The notes below the pieces were generated by a model that saw only the letters and a list, made by a program, of their open reading frames with translations, did not search any database and was not told the origin of the DNA. From positions 23,193,501 through 23,257,500 of the forward strand of contig NC_084899.1 of NCBI RefSeq assembly GCF_958979055.1: a stretch of 64,000 nt of DNA. Direction: 5' to 3'. Numbering within the stretch: position 1 is the first letter of the stretch; the number at the start of each line of letters is the position of its first letter. The translations under genes and the position numbers were made by a program. This DNA is from Alnus glutinosa. Taxonomy: Eukaryota; Streptophyta; Magnoliopsida; Fagales; Betulaceae. This document shows positions 24,585-36,800 of this stretch, piece by piece.

Positions 24585-25288
24585 TTAAAATTACCCTTCT
24601 CATTTGCTGATATTGGGAGAAAATTCATAGCAAACTCAACTAGACAAACATGAAAGATAGACAACTAAAATTAAATGTGGCACATATACTCAGATAACTC
24701 TTTACCATGAAATTAGACAAAATAATTTTTCTAACTCAGTCTATTAAATTGACATATCCTTAATTTTGTGCCACCGGTGAGTCATACACCCAGTGACCCA
24801 AAGACAAATAGATTCTGGAAAATAACTTCTGATATAACTAAAGCCTAGTAATTAGGCACAAGACAAAATCAAGAGATCCTCTATGCTTGCCTTTTTGGTA
24901 AATGCATCTCATCATCCATTCATTCTTTTTCCTTAAAGCCGATTCAAGTGTGCAGAAAGCTTTAAAACAAAAGCATTAACACACTGTATTTTCAGCAACA
25001 ACAAACAATATTTACTGGACTATGCATTGTGTATAACAGTAAGACACTGAAAACTACAATTCCTGTGGCTTCCAAAAAAGCAGGGAGTGAACTCCCACGA
25101 CAATAGTAACAAAAACAACTGAATGAAAAAATATACATATTTGACAAAAAGAGCAACCCAAAACAAACTAGGAGCCGTGGATCAATCATTACTTTTCAAA
25201 ATGCTTTGACTATGCAGTATCCTTTTATCTCTTTTGTATGTTAACTTTCAAGCCATATACGGTGTGCTTCTAGTTCCGAAAACCAGGT

Positions 25289-28200
25289 CTAGATGGGGTT
25301 GGTTCTTTGCCTCCCATTCCTTTCTTCTGACCTTGGAGCTGCAAATTAGGAGTAATTTTTTAACAGCATGAGATCAAGTGACAGTGCAGCTTCAAAAGGT
25401 GAATCCTAGTGTTGAATGCAAATCTACTTACCAAGTCCATTAGCTTCAGATGTCCTCATAATTCTTAGCCTCCTCACAGAGCTAATAAACATCCTGAATG
25501 CAATTTAAAGAATAAAAGAAAAGAATTATGACAATCAGACCAGATAATATGACTTATAACAAAGACCAAAAAGTAGAGGATAAAATCACCAAGTGAACAT
25601 AAAACTTGATAAAAGAAGACACATACTAAGCTAATAGTTCATTTCCCTGCCTCTAGATTATTTATTTATTCTTTTTTTAGCTATCATATGTCTCAACATT
25701 CTCTATTCTTCCATTGTCATGGAACATAAATCCTAGAATAAAACCGAGAATGTCCACTCCGAGTCAATGACCCTAAGGATTATGGCTGTGGTAATCCAAG
25801 GTAACACCCAACTGCCCAAGTAACAAATTAAGTACTAGTTGGACATGACAGAGTCACAGTAGTCAGAACCCTATCCTCATGAAAGAAATTCTTTAGGCTG
25901 ATAATGAAAAATATTATTCATACCCCCAAGGAACATCTCCAACAAGCATCCAGTCTCCGTCTTTGTCTTCATACGTAAGCACAAACTCAGATGATCCATC
26001 CAGCAACTTTGATGGTCTAGTTGCTCCTACCATCATGTCATCTTCCTCTTTGCTTGATCCTAATCACATATTAATGCCACCAACACTCAGACAAAGTAAA
26101 ATAAAATAAACAGACTACCACATCATAACCAACTACAAACAATAAACTCTAGAATCTAGATCAAATCAATGGAGGACTTGATTTAATGGAATTTCTTAGA
26201 TTTGACATTTTGCTTCTATCTTAAATTACAATTTTTATTGCTTCAAGATTAATAAAACTTTCGGCTGTTCAGAAATGAAATTAAAAAGGAAAGGGTGCAA
26301 AATTCTCCAAGTTTTCTTTTAGCTGGATAATTTTGGGGGCATTACATCCCAATCCAGCTAGGGCACAATGACACAAAAGTTAGGAGACCTGGCTTTTGAG
26401 ACCATAAAATAGTCCTTGAAGGGGTTCTTAACTCCATTCTGAAATTCAAAATATAAGGTATAAGAAGCACTCACGTATTGAATTCATTATTGTAGTGGAT
26501 GTCTGGAACATATCCTCCAGTTTTTGCGATAAGGTTTCATAGCAACTGTGTGCACTCAGATCAACCTTCCTTCCAATAGGAATTCCATCCATATTCACTT
26601 TCACAAACTGAGTACTCCTTAACTGCCCCCTTTCTTTAGCATTACCATTGTTCTTGTCACCGCCATTGCCAGTTCCCTTTCCAACCACAGTATTGCTGTT
26701 TTTACTTTTCCCAATCAGTGGGTTGAATACTTCAGCAGCTGGTAATTTTGCTTGGTTGACCAAGCTATTAATTCTATATGCTCTTATAGGAGGCCATCCC
26801 ACAACCTGACTGCTTTAAGAATTTAACATGAACAATCCCATCAGTGAAGAAACCGAAACTAAGATAAATAGGTTCCTGAAATGCGATCACTGAATTCACT
26901 AATATGTAACACAAGTAGAAAGATCCAACGTCAACAAAACATCAATACCAGAAGAATTAAGAAAAATAACTGTTTTGCATAAGATAAGATTTTTCTGATT
27001 CTTAAAGACAAGTGATTAGATCTTGAAAAGTGATGGCAGCAATTAACAGGCCCTGGATCCAGAAGCAAGAGGGCTCCTCTGGCATAGGCATGATCTGCCA
27101 ACAATCTACCATACATAAAACTATCTAAAACGATAAAAATCTAGTACTCTAAAAAATTCAGATGTTACCAGATAACTTTTCAAACAACGTTGGCTGACCA
27201 CTCTTGATGCTATCAAAATCATACAGTGGCAGTTTTGGACAAGATCAGGAAAGCCATTAGTTATGCTCCCTAACTGTTGCAAATGAAAGACATGAATGCG
27301 ACAAGTCCAGCCAGAACAATAGTACTGGCCAATTGTATATACTATTGGTGTAGAAGCTAACTGTCTACATGCTAATAGTATAAGCTCGACAACAAATAGA
27401 AAGGGAAAAGTGCTAGTTTGGTCATATACCAACAAGAGGACAAATCAGTGACACCATGTTGTTCAAAAGATCAGCACTAACTGCTGATTAAGGAAGCTCC
27501 AGGCAAGGTTGAAAGCAAGACCTTGCAAGATACAATTGCAAGTCATTATTGTGGGGGCCAAGGGGCAACTTCCCACTGAATTTTTTGAAATTGTTATGCA
27601 ATGATGAAATCTCCACATTCCAATGTGAAAGATAAGAAGATTGAACCCGTAACTGATATTTCAAATTTAATATATTTAAAAAAAAAAAATTACAACAAAA
27701 AAACTACATGACTGCAAAAACATAATCTCAAACTTTTTATGCCATCGAAATACTTTGTTGCTGTTTAATTCTATGTGATGCATCTACTTATTGGATCAAT
27801 TAAGTGATTTGTTTTGATACACAAATTAAATGAGTATATGTTGAATCAAGATGTACAGCTGCTTAAGAAGTGTCCAGTCCAATAGCTTACACAGTAACAT
27901 GCATGTAGGCCTTGTTTTCATGAGGTCAAACATGTATTATTAGGGACATAACCGTTTACTGGATTACTCAATTTTTTAGCCCAGTCAAGAGAAACTAATA
28001 GACACATTGTCGTTCTAACAATAGACACATTATTTACTGGTGTTTTGTGGGTTTTTGTTGCTTTGTGGGTTTTTCTTTTTCTTGCTCTAGTTAGGTGCTT
28101 TCCTTTGTATACTGCTGGTGTACCTAGGGCCCTTACGCTTTTTATAAAAATGTTCCTTTACTTATCAAAAATAAATAAAAATTTAAGGCCTATTAAATAG

Positions 28201-29155
28201 AATCAACATGTTGAGTAAATAGGAGGAGATGTAAAGATAATTACAAAACAAGTGAAGAGGGAATGGGAATTTTATCAAGCTTCCTCTGGGATAGATGCCC
28301 AAATATAATGTTATTGGGGGTAATTAGAATTGCAAATACAATCTCAGATAAGCGAATTCAATTATTTATGGGAATAAACACCAAATCAAAGGTAAGCAAA
28401 AGCCCCGTATGTTTTATGAGCATCAGATCCATCAAAATCAACTAATACATAATCACAAATCACGGAATTAATATGTGGCAGATAAACAAAGCCAGAAAAG
28501 AGGACTAGAAAAAAAAAAAAAAAAAAAAATAGTGGAGATATCCAAGTTATGAAATGGCAAGCTGAGTAAAATAATTTGATTAAAGGCACGTAAATTAGAT
28601 AGTTTGAAACTACAAAAGAATAGAACAAGGCATTAAATGCAACCTTAAGCAAAAACAGTAAAGAAACCAAGAACCTAAACAATCATGGGTTTAAAAAAAA
28701 AAAAAATTCAAAAAAAAAAAAAAGGCATATCCTACAATCCTAAGATCTTATTACCTGGCACCATTAGCAACAGCGACAGAATCAGCACTCCTCTTTGTCC
28801 CAGCTGTAACATTAGCTCTGCTCAATGAAGAATTAGAACAAGAAGAAGAGGATGATGATGATGCAGATGAAGAAGCTGAAGTTAAAGAACCCAGATAAGG
28901 AAAATCCTTGGCCGTCAAAATCCTAGCATATTGACCTCGTGGACCTTGTTGGGTCCTGCAAGCACCACCAAGGCTCAACCCAAGACCCAGCTCAAGCTCG
29001 GACTCATCTGGGCAAGAAGAAGAATCCTCGGAGGACAAGACAAGGTTGTCCTCCTTTGACACGGTGGACATCGACCCACCACTCGTGATAGACCCTCCTC
29101 CTCCAGACACCGCTCCACCGCCACCACCAGCACCGACACCAGGAGCACCCTGCAT
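25289..29155 (-). CDS. IAA13: Aux/IAA transcriptional repressor, IAA11/12/13 type
   Basis: Nuclear auxin co-receptor and ARF repressor. Five exons (29155-28755, 26809-26475, 26059-25924, 25493-25432, 25338-25289), all GT/AG, 984 nt, 327 residues. Residues 1-53 are Gly/Ser-rich. Domain I is the EAR-type LELGLGLSL (54-62), which recruits TOPLESS. Then comes a KDFPYLG segment and a poly-Ser stretch. The domain II degron QVVGWPPIR (135-143) is intact, so turnover by TIR1/AFB is expected. The PB1 domain starts at [17 protein letters not shown] (Lys 204) and includes the acidic [25 protein letters not shown]; the usual Glu or Arg after PW is Gly (PWGMF). The tail [13 protein letters not shown] matches this clade. 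First ATG taken at 29155; the upstream in-frame stretch lacks ATG. The exact paralogue number is uncertain. Confidence 0.93.
26810..28754 (-). other. Intron 1 of the Aux/IAA gene (1945 nt)
   Basis: Long intron between the EAR exon and the degron exon. It holds A-rich tracts (28508-28530, 28694-28725) and a LINE 3'-end fragment at about 28040-28190. No other gene. Confidence 0.8.
28040..28190 (+). mobile_element. LINE 3'-end fragment
   Basis: TTTGTATACTGCTGGTGTAC, then GGGCCCTTACGCTTTTTATAA and an A-rich tail is the 3' end of a plant L1-type LINE; the same block appears on the minus strand at 58776 and 62760. It is heavily 5'-truncated, lies antisense in intron 1 of the Aux/IAA gene, and its borders are approximate. 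Confidence 0.65.
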
Positions 29156-30849
29156 TGAAATCTTCGTAGTTTGCGACTCTCTCTCAGACCCAGAAGAGAT
29201 TTTCAAGAACAAAGACCAAGATCGATGCAGATTATAGACAAGGAGCGAAGGTTGGGAGGGTTTAAGAAAAAAAAAAAGGGGGAAGGAGACAAGTAGCAGA
29301 AAGAAGAGAAACGTGGGGCTTTGTTTGGTGGGTATTGGGAAAGGAAGGGAGGCAAAAAAGCAGAAAAAGGTTGGTGTGGTGGTGGTGGTGGAAAAGGCTT
29401 TGGGTACTGATTGTGATATGGCCCCACCTGTCTGGTTTATGCGCCTCCATCAACATTTGTTCTAGATCTTCCCCTCCCATTTTTTTTTTTTTTCTCTCTT
29501 TTTTTCTTTGTCTTATTACTCTTCTTCAACTCACTCTTCCTTGGAGATATTTCTCAGAAAAAAAAAAAAAAAAAAAAACAAATATTACAGAATTTAAAAG
29601 GGATGAAAAAAATGTTTTTTTTAAAAAAAAAAAATTTTTGATATAGATGAGATAAATAAAGACAAAAATTACACGAATCCTTTCCTGGCCTAAAAAATAA
29701 TTCCGATAAAGAAAAAAAATAATGTTATTTAGTAGACTGATATACGATTGTCATATAATTTAATAATGTATCAGTGAAAATTAATCATTGGATTAACAAT
29801 TATAAAAAAAAAAAAAAATGAAATCAAACGCTAATTTTTATCATGTCGTTCTAATTTTATATAAGTCGCATAACAATTTACTGAATAAATCAAATATTTC
29901 ACCTATGCATTCACACAAGTTGGCAAATGGGTATATTTTTCATATTGTTGGTGCTATTTAGAATCCCCAAACTCATATGATACTTTGTTAGAGTCCAAAG
30001 TGTCTAGAATTTATGCATAGGATTCATTGTCATTAAAAATAGAAAAAATAAATAAATAAATAAAAATTGTTACCTAGTTAAGCCCCCACACTAGAGAACT
30101 ATCATTACATTAGAGTTTATTAAAGCAAGCTTATAGTGAGTAAAGCAATATTTTTGAGCCCTAATCTATGTGCCTAATTTTACCTAACATTACCTAATAT
30201 TTTTGCATTAAAAATGGTTTAATTCAAACTTCAAAGCAAATGATTTAAGCTCTCTAAATAGTCTTAAGTCGAATCTAACAATAAAATTACTATGAATCTA
30301 GTCCAATAACTTTCAAAATTAATGATTAAGTCCTTAATAGATGTTTAGAGTTTTCTAAGTTTCATGATTATACGGATGGTGTGATATTCGTAAACCTATA
30401 ATTATTACAGATAAAGAGTAAGGTTAAAAATCTTATGTTTATCCTGTTAAATTACAATTTATTCCAAAAGCTTAAGTTAGTATGAAGAGGTAAATTTAAT
30501 CAATACTCTAACAATAAAATTACTATAAATCTAGTCCTAGAACTTTCAAAATTAATGATTAAGTCCTTAATAAATGCTTAGATTTTTTTAAGTTTCATGA
30601 TTATTCGAATAACTTATAATTATTACTGATAAAGAACAAGGTTAAAGATCATATGTTTATCCTCTTAAACCATAATTTTATTTCAAAATCTTATGGTAGT
30701 AGGAATAGGTAAATTAAATCAATACTTTAATACTCTCCTTTACTTATGGGCTCAAACTCTCTGACCTAACACGTGGTAGAATATTTCATTAAAATAGAGG
30801 TAAATGACGGAGTCAAAGTTCGAACTCAAAACCTTTAACTTTAATACTA
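29156..30849. other. Aux/IAA promoter side, AT-rich
   Basis: Upstream of the Aux/IAA start. Homopolymers at 29479-29493 and 29559-29578. A diverged direct repeat at about 30275-30370 and 30510-30605 (ACAATAAAATTACTAT, AATTAATGATTAAGTCCTTAATA) marks an old duplication of ~235 bp offset. No coding frame. Confidence 0.55.
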
Positions 30850-31465
30850 GGGATAATTGCACCGTTGGTCCATGTGGTATGCCATAATTATTTTTCACTC
30901 CCTATGATTTAAAAAGTGCATGGGAGGTCCCTGTGATATGCAATAATTACAAATCAATCCCTATAGTCAAATTCAGTTAAAAATTTTAACAGATTCCGTC
31001 AAATGCCATGTCAGCGCCACGTGTCGCCATCTTATTGGCAACACGTGGCGCTGACATGTCCATCTTAATAAAATAATATAAATTTATTAAAAAATAAATA
31101 AAAATACTTTTTTTTAAAAAAATAATAATAAAATTCAAAAAAAAAAAACAAAAACAAAAAAAGGAAAAAGGTGGCAACCCCAGCCACCCCTTGCCTGCCA
31201 GTTTTTTTTTTTAAAAAAAATAATTAATTAATTAATTAATAAATTTATATTTTTTATGAAGATGGACACGTGTCGCCATCTTATTGGCGACACGTGGTGC
31301 TGATGTGTAGGACTAACAGATTCCATCAAAATTGTGGACGGAAAATCGACCTAGGGAGTAAAATGTAATTATTGTATATCACAGAGACCTCCCATGCACT
31401 TTTTAAACCATAGGGAGTGAAAAATAATTATGGCATACCACAGGGACCAACAGTACAATTATCCC
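30850..31465. mobile_element. 616-bp foldback transposon (Mutator-type MITE)
   Basis: Long terminal inverted repeats of about 100 bp (start GGGATAATTGCACCGTTGGT, end ACCAACAGTACAATTATCCC) with only a handful of mismatches. A perfect 9-bp duplication TTAATACTA lies at 30841-30849 and 31466-31474. The interior has a second inverted pair around CACGTGTCGCCATCTTATTGGC and a GGTGGC...GCCACCCC core. No protein. High arm identity suggests a fairly recent insertion. Confidence 0.93.
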
Positions 31466-31839
31466 TTAATACTATATTAAATTACCATTAATCTTAAAAA
31501 CTTAAGTTTATAGGAAAATATAAATTTATCACAACTTTAACATATTTCACCTTAATCTTAATGGGACACTACAAACAAAATGAAATAATAGTTAAATAAA
31601 ATTATAATTCATATTATTACTATTACCCTACCGACAAACAAAATGACATAAAATTCATCCTTAATGAACAGCAAAGAAATAATCATGAAACAATAGACTT
31701 TTTCTTTTTTTATTATTATTTGTTTTGTATACAAAGCAAGCCCCTAAGTCTTCTTCACTATCATATCGTATGGCGAGAAATAAGATGAAAAACTCAAAAC
31801 ATAAGAGGAAAAACCTCCAAAGTAGGACCGACGACCTAT

Positions 31840-32250
31840 GTGCTCCAAACGACAACCCGACAAGGTGGGGGCCCATAGGTCACAAGGCTCTACACGTCGG
31901 AGGTAGGACCAGCTGGGTCCCGCTTCGTAATCACGAACCCTGTGACACGTGGGGGACCACCAACCATCAGATTAAATGTAGACAGCTCAACGGATGACCA
32001 AGAAAAAAAACGTTTTTTTAGGCCACCTTTCAAGTCCGCAAAACGCTTTGCCCTGTCCGCCCGCGGCTTGCCACGTGGTGACCCCGATCTCGACGGGCGC
32101 ACCGCGGTGTCGAGTGCCGGGGGGACAGAGTCCACAGTTGCCTCACACATGTACGCGCGTGAGGGCCCACGAGAAAGGGGACCTGCACCCGGCTGTTATC
32201 CATATGTTTCGACACCGACCCGTTGATCTCTCGACACGTTGAAAATTTGA
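31840..32250. promoter_or_regulatory. GC-rich island with G-box motifs
   Basis: Sharply GC-richer than its flanks. Contains GACACGTGGGGG (about 31943) and GCCACGTGGTG (about 32069), both with the CACGTG G-box core, plus CGCG-type motifs (CCGCGG, ACGCGCGTG). Open frames on both strands are short and overlapping, as expected by chance in GC-rich DNA. It lies about 2.7-3.1 kb upstream of the Aux/IAA start. It could be a distal element, a lost promoter, or a transposon piece. Confidence 0.4.
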
Positions 32251-32761
32251 CGAAGCAAAAAAAAATCAATGGTTTTAAGTAATAGTAATTAATTAACATG
32301 ATTAGATCACAAAGCCGAGTCAGAATAGCAAGATTAAAAGCGTTTTAATTTGAACGTGTAAAGCAGATTAAGATCAAAAAGAGCCACACAGGTGGTGGTA
32401 TTATGGAATTCAACTTCTGTGTGCAGGTGATGCTGATTTGTGGGCCTGCTCTTCAATGAGTCGTGTCCAACACGCTACTTTTCATTGATTTTTTTTTTTT
32501 TTTGTATTTTTCAAAAAATCTCAATCCTGAGAAAACTGTTGGTATTAAATGTGAAATGGACATTTACTGGTACCTAGTTGGTGGTAGAGTGGATGATGCA
32601 AACATTTGTGGGCTCCAGAGCTTGATATAATAAAAGCTCATTTTGTGGCTATGATGATTTATGGGTCAATTTTTATTTTTTTTTTTATTTTTTTTTTTAT
32701 AGTTTTAAAAAAATTGTAAATTTTCAAATTGAATAATTTATGCTGTTTTTAAGCATTTTTG

Positions 32762-32763
<2 letters not shown>

Positions 32764-32801
<38 letters not shown>
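32764..32801. repeat. 38-bp poly-A tract
   Basis: Uninterrupted A run; it could be the tail of a minimal retroposed fragment or plain slippage. Length is likely unreliable. Confidence 0.9.
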
Positions 32802-32803
<2 letters not shown>

Positions 32804-33309
32804 CTATTTTCTGGATCATTCTTGGGATATGCTCGAAGAGTCCGAACAGCTGAGGTTTAAATTGACCGAACATTTTTGCCAAAACAAAGATGAAACTGGA
32901 GTAGCCTCTCACGTAAGGTTGCCCGGTGCATTCTTGGCAGCTTTGTCCAAAGTCGGCCAAATCAGTGCCTAAATTCAATCGACCTAATTTTCGTCTTTAT
33001 TGGAAATGTGCAATGGTCCCAATGCCATTTGTTTCTTTACGTCACTTCTATATATATATAGTTTGTTTGTTTACTCTTTTCTGGGCTGGTGTCCTGTTCT
33101 GCAAAGCTTATCATAAACAACAACTCTGAAACCTCGTTGCCTGTTTAGCTGCACACAGTGAAGCTGAAAAGGCAAACATTTTTACATGGTAAAACATCCC
33201 ATAACTCTTAATCAAGATATCACTAAAAGCATAAGCCGTATCTTGGACACCCGAAGTCTCGTATACACTCGAAGTATACAAAAAAGCCACCTAACTAATC
33301 CACAACCAC

Positions 33310-33455
33310 AAGGGTGTCCATTCGTGTTCAGATTCGAGTCGTGTCAATGTATAAATCAACCTTACACTGGTTCATTTAATTAAATGAGCCAGACTCTTAA
33401 ACCTGAACCTGCTAATTTAATGTCGGACTCCCCGGTAGTAAAAAAATTGACAGCC
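33310..33455. repeat. Single diverged copy of the 159-bp repeat
   Basis: GTGTCCATTCGTGTTCAGAT ... TTCATTTAATTAAATGAGCC ... ACCTGAACCTGCTAATTTAATGTCGGAC resembles the 18430-18870 units (TTTAATTAAATG, ACCTGAACCTGACA). Confidence 0.5.
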
Positions 33456-33826
33456 CTGAGTGACAAGCTAACCAAGGAAACTATTTTGCAGAGTGCAATT
33501 AAACCAGTAAACCACAATGCTAATCATATGTAACATTTGGTGCTTTGAGTCCCTCTAGGAAAGGGCAACTACATTGCTAACCAAATATACTGCATTACTG
33601 GGGTGGAGAAGAAAATAAAACAATAAGAAAAAATTGGATCTTTCATTTCATTTTGTTGCATTACATGCCAACATATAACAAAAATTTCACAAAACTTATT
33701 CCATAAACATATCAAGAATGAAAAGCCACTCAGTTCGGTTTACCAATCTCGGAGTGGAGGAAACTCATGTGAGTACAGAATTCAAATGGAAAAAAACACG
33801 TTACAATAATCAGCAGAATATGACTT

Positions 33827-36800
33827 TCATTTCTGCTCTGGATCCTCTGATTCTTGAGGTTTGCAGTCGGTGTACGGCGTACAAGCTGCAGGAGGGAAGT
33901 CAGAAAGAGTAACTCTCAATGTTTGATGCTTCTCATCATTGGTAGGAACATGGAGGAGAGCATCCATGATTAGGATGTCCCAATCACGAGGCCTGAGAAA
34001 TGAAAACCAGGAGTCGTCTGTTGAAGAAACCCAATGACTGTTAATGAAGTAAAACAATCAAGGAAATTCAAGCGATATAAGCAGCTGAAATCACGAGTTG
34101 TACAGAAGAGTTGGGATAACTTCCAAACAAAAGCTTTTGCTAGCACCAACTTTTATTAAACGGTAAGGAAAAGGTCAGAAGGGGAATAATTTTTTATTTT
34201 ATTTTTTTTTTTTTTTAAGACTAAGAACCTCACTAAGGCAGGGCCCTTCAGACTCACCCCTAGGGAGTAAACCCCGAATACACAACTCCACCGGGCAAAA
34301 CCGTGTATCAGGTAATCCAGGGAACCTTCTAGTGCAGAATCGAATTCAGGATGTCCGAGTTTACAGCTCATCCCAAGCCCACCCTTTGACCACTAGGCTG
34401 CACCCTGGTGGCCTGGAAGGGGAATAATAACTAACATCTTGATGCAAAGTCTTACTAAGGTTATGGTTTTGAAAACATCAAACGTAATCAAAAGAGCTTG
34501 AAGACCACCAGAACAAAACAGTAAATATAAACAATATATTGAAGGGGAGAACAAACCTCCATCACGAACTGCCTTCACCTGGAGGACTCCCGAGCCTTGT
34601 GGTCCAGACACGGGAAATGTGCAAGACACAGAATGTCTTTTATGAGCTACAGCAAGTGATGCATTGTACCATGGACCCTTTACAATAGGTTCCCCAATGG
34701 CATCTATGACTGCCTGGTTCTTAATGGCTTTCTCCAAGGCCTTGCTGCAAAATTTTTAGGCAAATGATTAGCAACCTTGCCTTATTGTCAACCTTTATTT
34801 CTTCACACCTTTATCACTTGAGCAGATAGTATCGATATTATGGAATGTGCATAATTTGAAGCAAGTACGTTTGCAATAACATACAATATATAAACAACAG
34901 AGCATTATCACCCAAACCCAAAACTGACATACCTTTTTTTATTTTATTTTTTTTATTTTTTATAAGTCCCAAAAATGACATACCTAAATATAATTCAATT
35001 CAACTAAACTGTAATTCCAACTAAATTTGGGTCAACTTCATGCATCCTTTTTCAGTAATGGGGTTGTTACATATATCTTTTTCCACCATTCTGCCATACT
35101 AAAGATCATACTCTCCCTCACCTCCTCCTTTATTATATCCTTTTTTACCTTTTACACGCGATGGATTCGACAATGAAAAATATTTCGATTTCAATAGAGG
35201 GACGGTACCATTCTACATGCATTATATCAAACATACCTAAACGTGAAAATGTGATAGAACCTCAAACAAAGATTGAAGGGCTAATAATCAATCACTGAAA
35301 AAAAAAAAAAAGAGTAAATAATATAGATAATAAAATAAAATAAAAAATTCTAGCCTTCAGCTTAATCAGTGCACCACTACCAGACTCATCAATACCAAGC
35401 CCTAGTTCTAGGATCTTCCACAGGTTGTCAAAAGACCTTGGTAAATATTTTTCTTTCTTTCTTTCTTTCTTTTCTGATGGGTTGTAAATATATCCGAGCC
35501 TAAAATTTAACGACGAATATGTCACCATCTGTCAAAATGATTTAAGATTTTGAAGTGCTCAAGTCTAAGGATGACTAAATCATTAGTACAATATATTCTC
35601 TTACTATTGCAGAGAAATTTTCATCATAGCAGCACCTAAAACAATTGGGTACACCTTGCACTGGTGAATAACTGTAAGTCTTCATCATTTCTCCATTTCC
35701 TGAGCCTCTTGTTACCAATAATTGCTATATACGAAATCAATTGCCTAATGTCCATCATTAAGGTATCTGAAACTCTTAAAGACATCTCAATCCCAGTATA
35801 TATCCTTATTAGATTCATTAGTACATTAGTCAGTACAAAAGTTCAATCAAGAAACTCAGAAAATTTTGTTTCTTTTTCTCTATTTGGAGGATACAGGGAG
35901 GGGAAAGGGTAAGGAACTGATGAGACCAACAACTAATATAAAAAATCTATAACTTTTTAAGATACCTTTGAACTTTGGATTCAATGGAGAATAAAACACC
36001 TCCATGATTATATATATTCACTATCTGACGCCAAATGATTCCCATAAAACTTCATTTTGGTGCAAACGGAAAATGAATACATCCAAGTACCAGTGTACTG
36101 TGCTTGGCAACTCATGAATATCCTTAGGCACGCAGAGGGCCACCACTAACCAGCAAAGGCTCAAGCATACAGAATCCATGGTAGAATTATTTACCAATAT
36201 GTCTACTTATCAAAATAAAATTATTGACCAATATGTCCAATCATTCATAACACAACTTTGTGAATTCAAAATGGGAAGCTTATAAAGCTGCGGAAAGCAA
36301 GGGCAAAGAAAATAATGCAACATCTTCATATGAGCCCTCTATGTCCATAGCACCTCATTGGTATGCTATAAAACCCAAATACGATGGGTTCCTATGAGTG
36401 AGCAGCAGGTCATATAAGCACCATCATAAGAGTCTTAACAAGCTGATTTGCATTTCTACTCTTTCTGACAATGTTCTAACACATTTATTCCAATGTCAAC
36501 AGATATCCAATTGCTGGATACAATTGAACAACCAAGGAAACAAGTACACTGGTCCATCTAAAACATTTATAACGCTAGCAAAAGCCCCTTCTAGCTAAAT
36601 GGCTTAAGAGGATCCCAAGTCCTGATTTCAAATGTTCAATATCTCCACCCTCATGTGCACATGATTTTAGGTTGGGGGGAGGAGGGGGGGTAGGAAGATA
36701 GAAATAAACACTGAACATATGAATTGCATATGCTTTTCTGGTCTTCGTATCGTTAAATTTATGAAATATAAAATCAAAAAATTCACAGAAGAAACATTTT

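Larger units (their letters stand above)
23705..25288. other. Intergenic DNA between converging kinase and Aux/IAA genes
   Basis: Holds both 3' UTRs and two adjacent MITEs at 24137-24354 and 24359-24584. No coding frame. Confidence 0.6.
31475..33826. other. Intergenic DNA with GC-rich island and A38 run
   Basis: 31840-32250 is GC-rich with two CACGTG motifs (listed). 32764-32801 is a 38-bp A run. 33310-33455 is a fragment related to the 159-bp repeat. The stretch from 33460 is the 3' side of the COA1-like gene. No gene supported. Confidence 0.55.

Noticed and set aside
31725-32299. Several overlapping short proteins in the GC-rich island
   Set aside because: Open frames on both strands in GC-rich DNA with no codon or family signal.
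34191-34415. A tRNA gene
   Set aside because: Only box A/B-like pol III motifs are present; no cloverleaf, and the A tail with flanking duplication shows a SINE.
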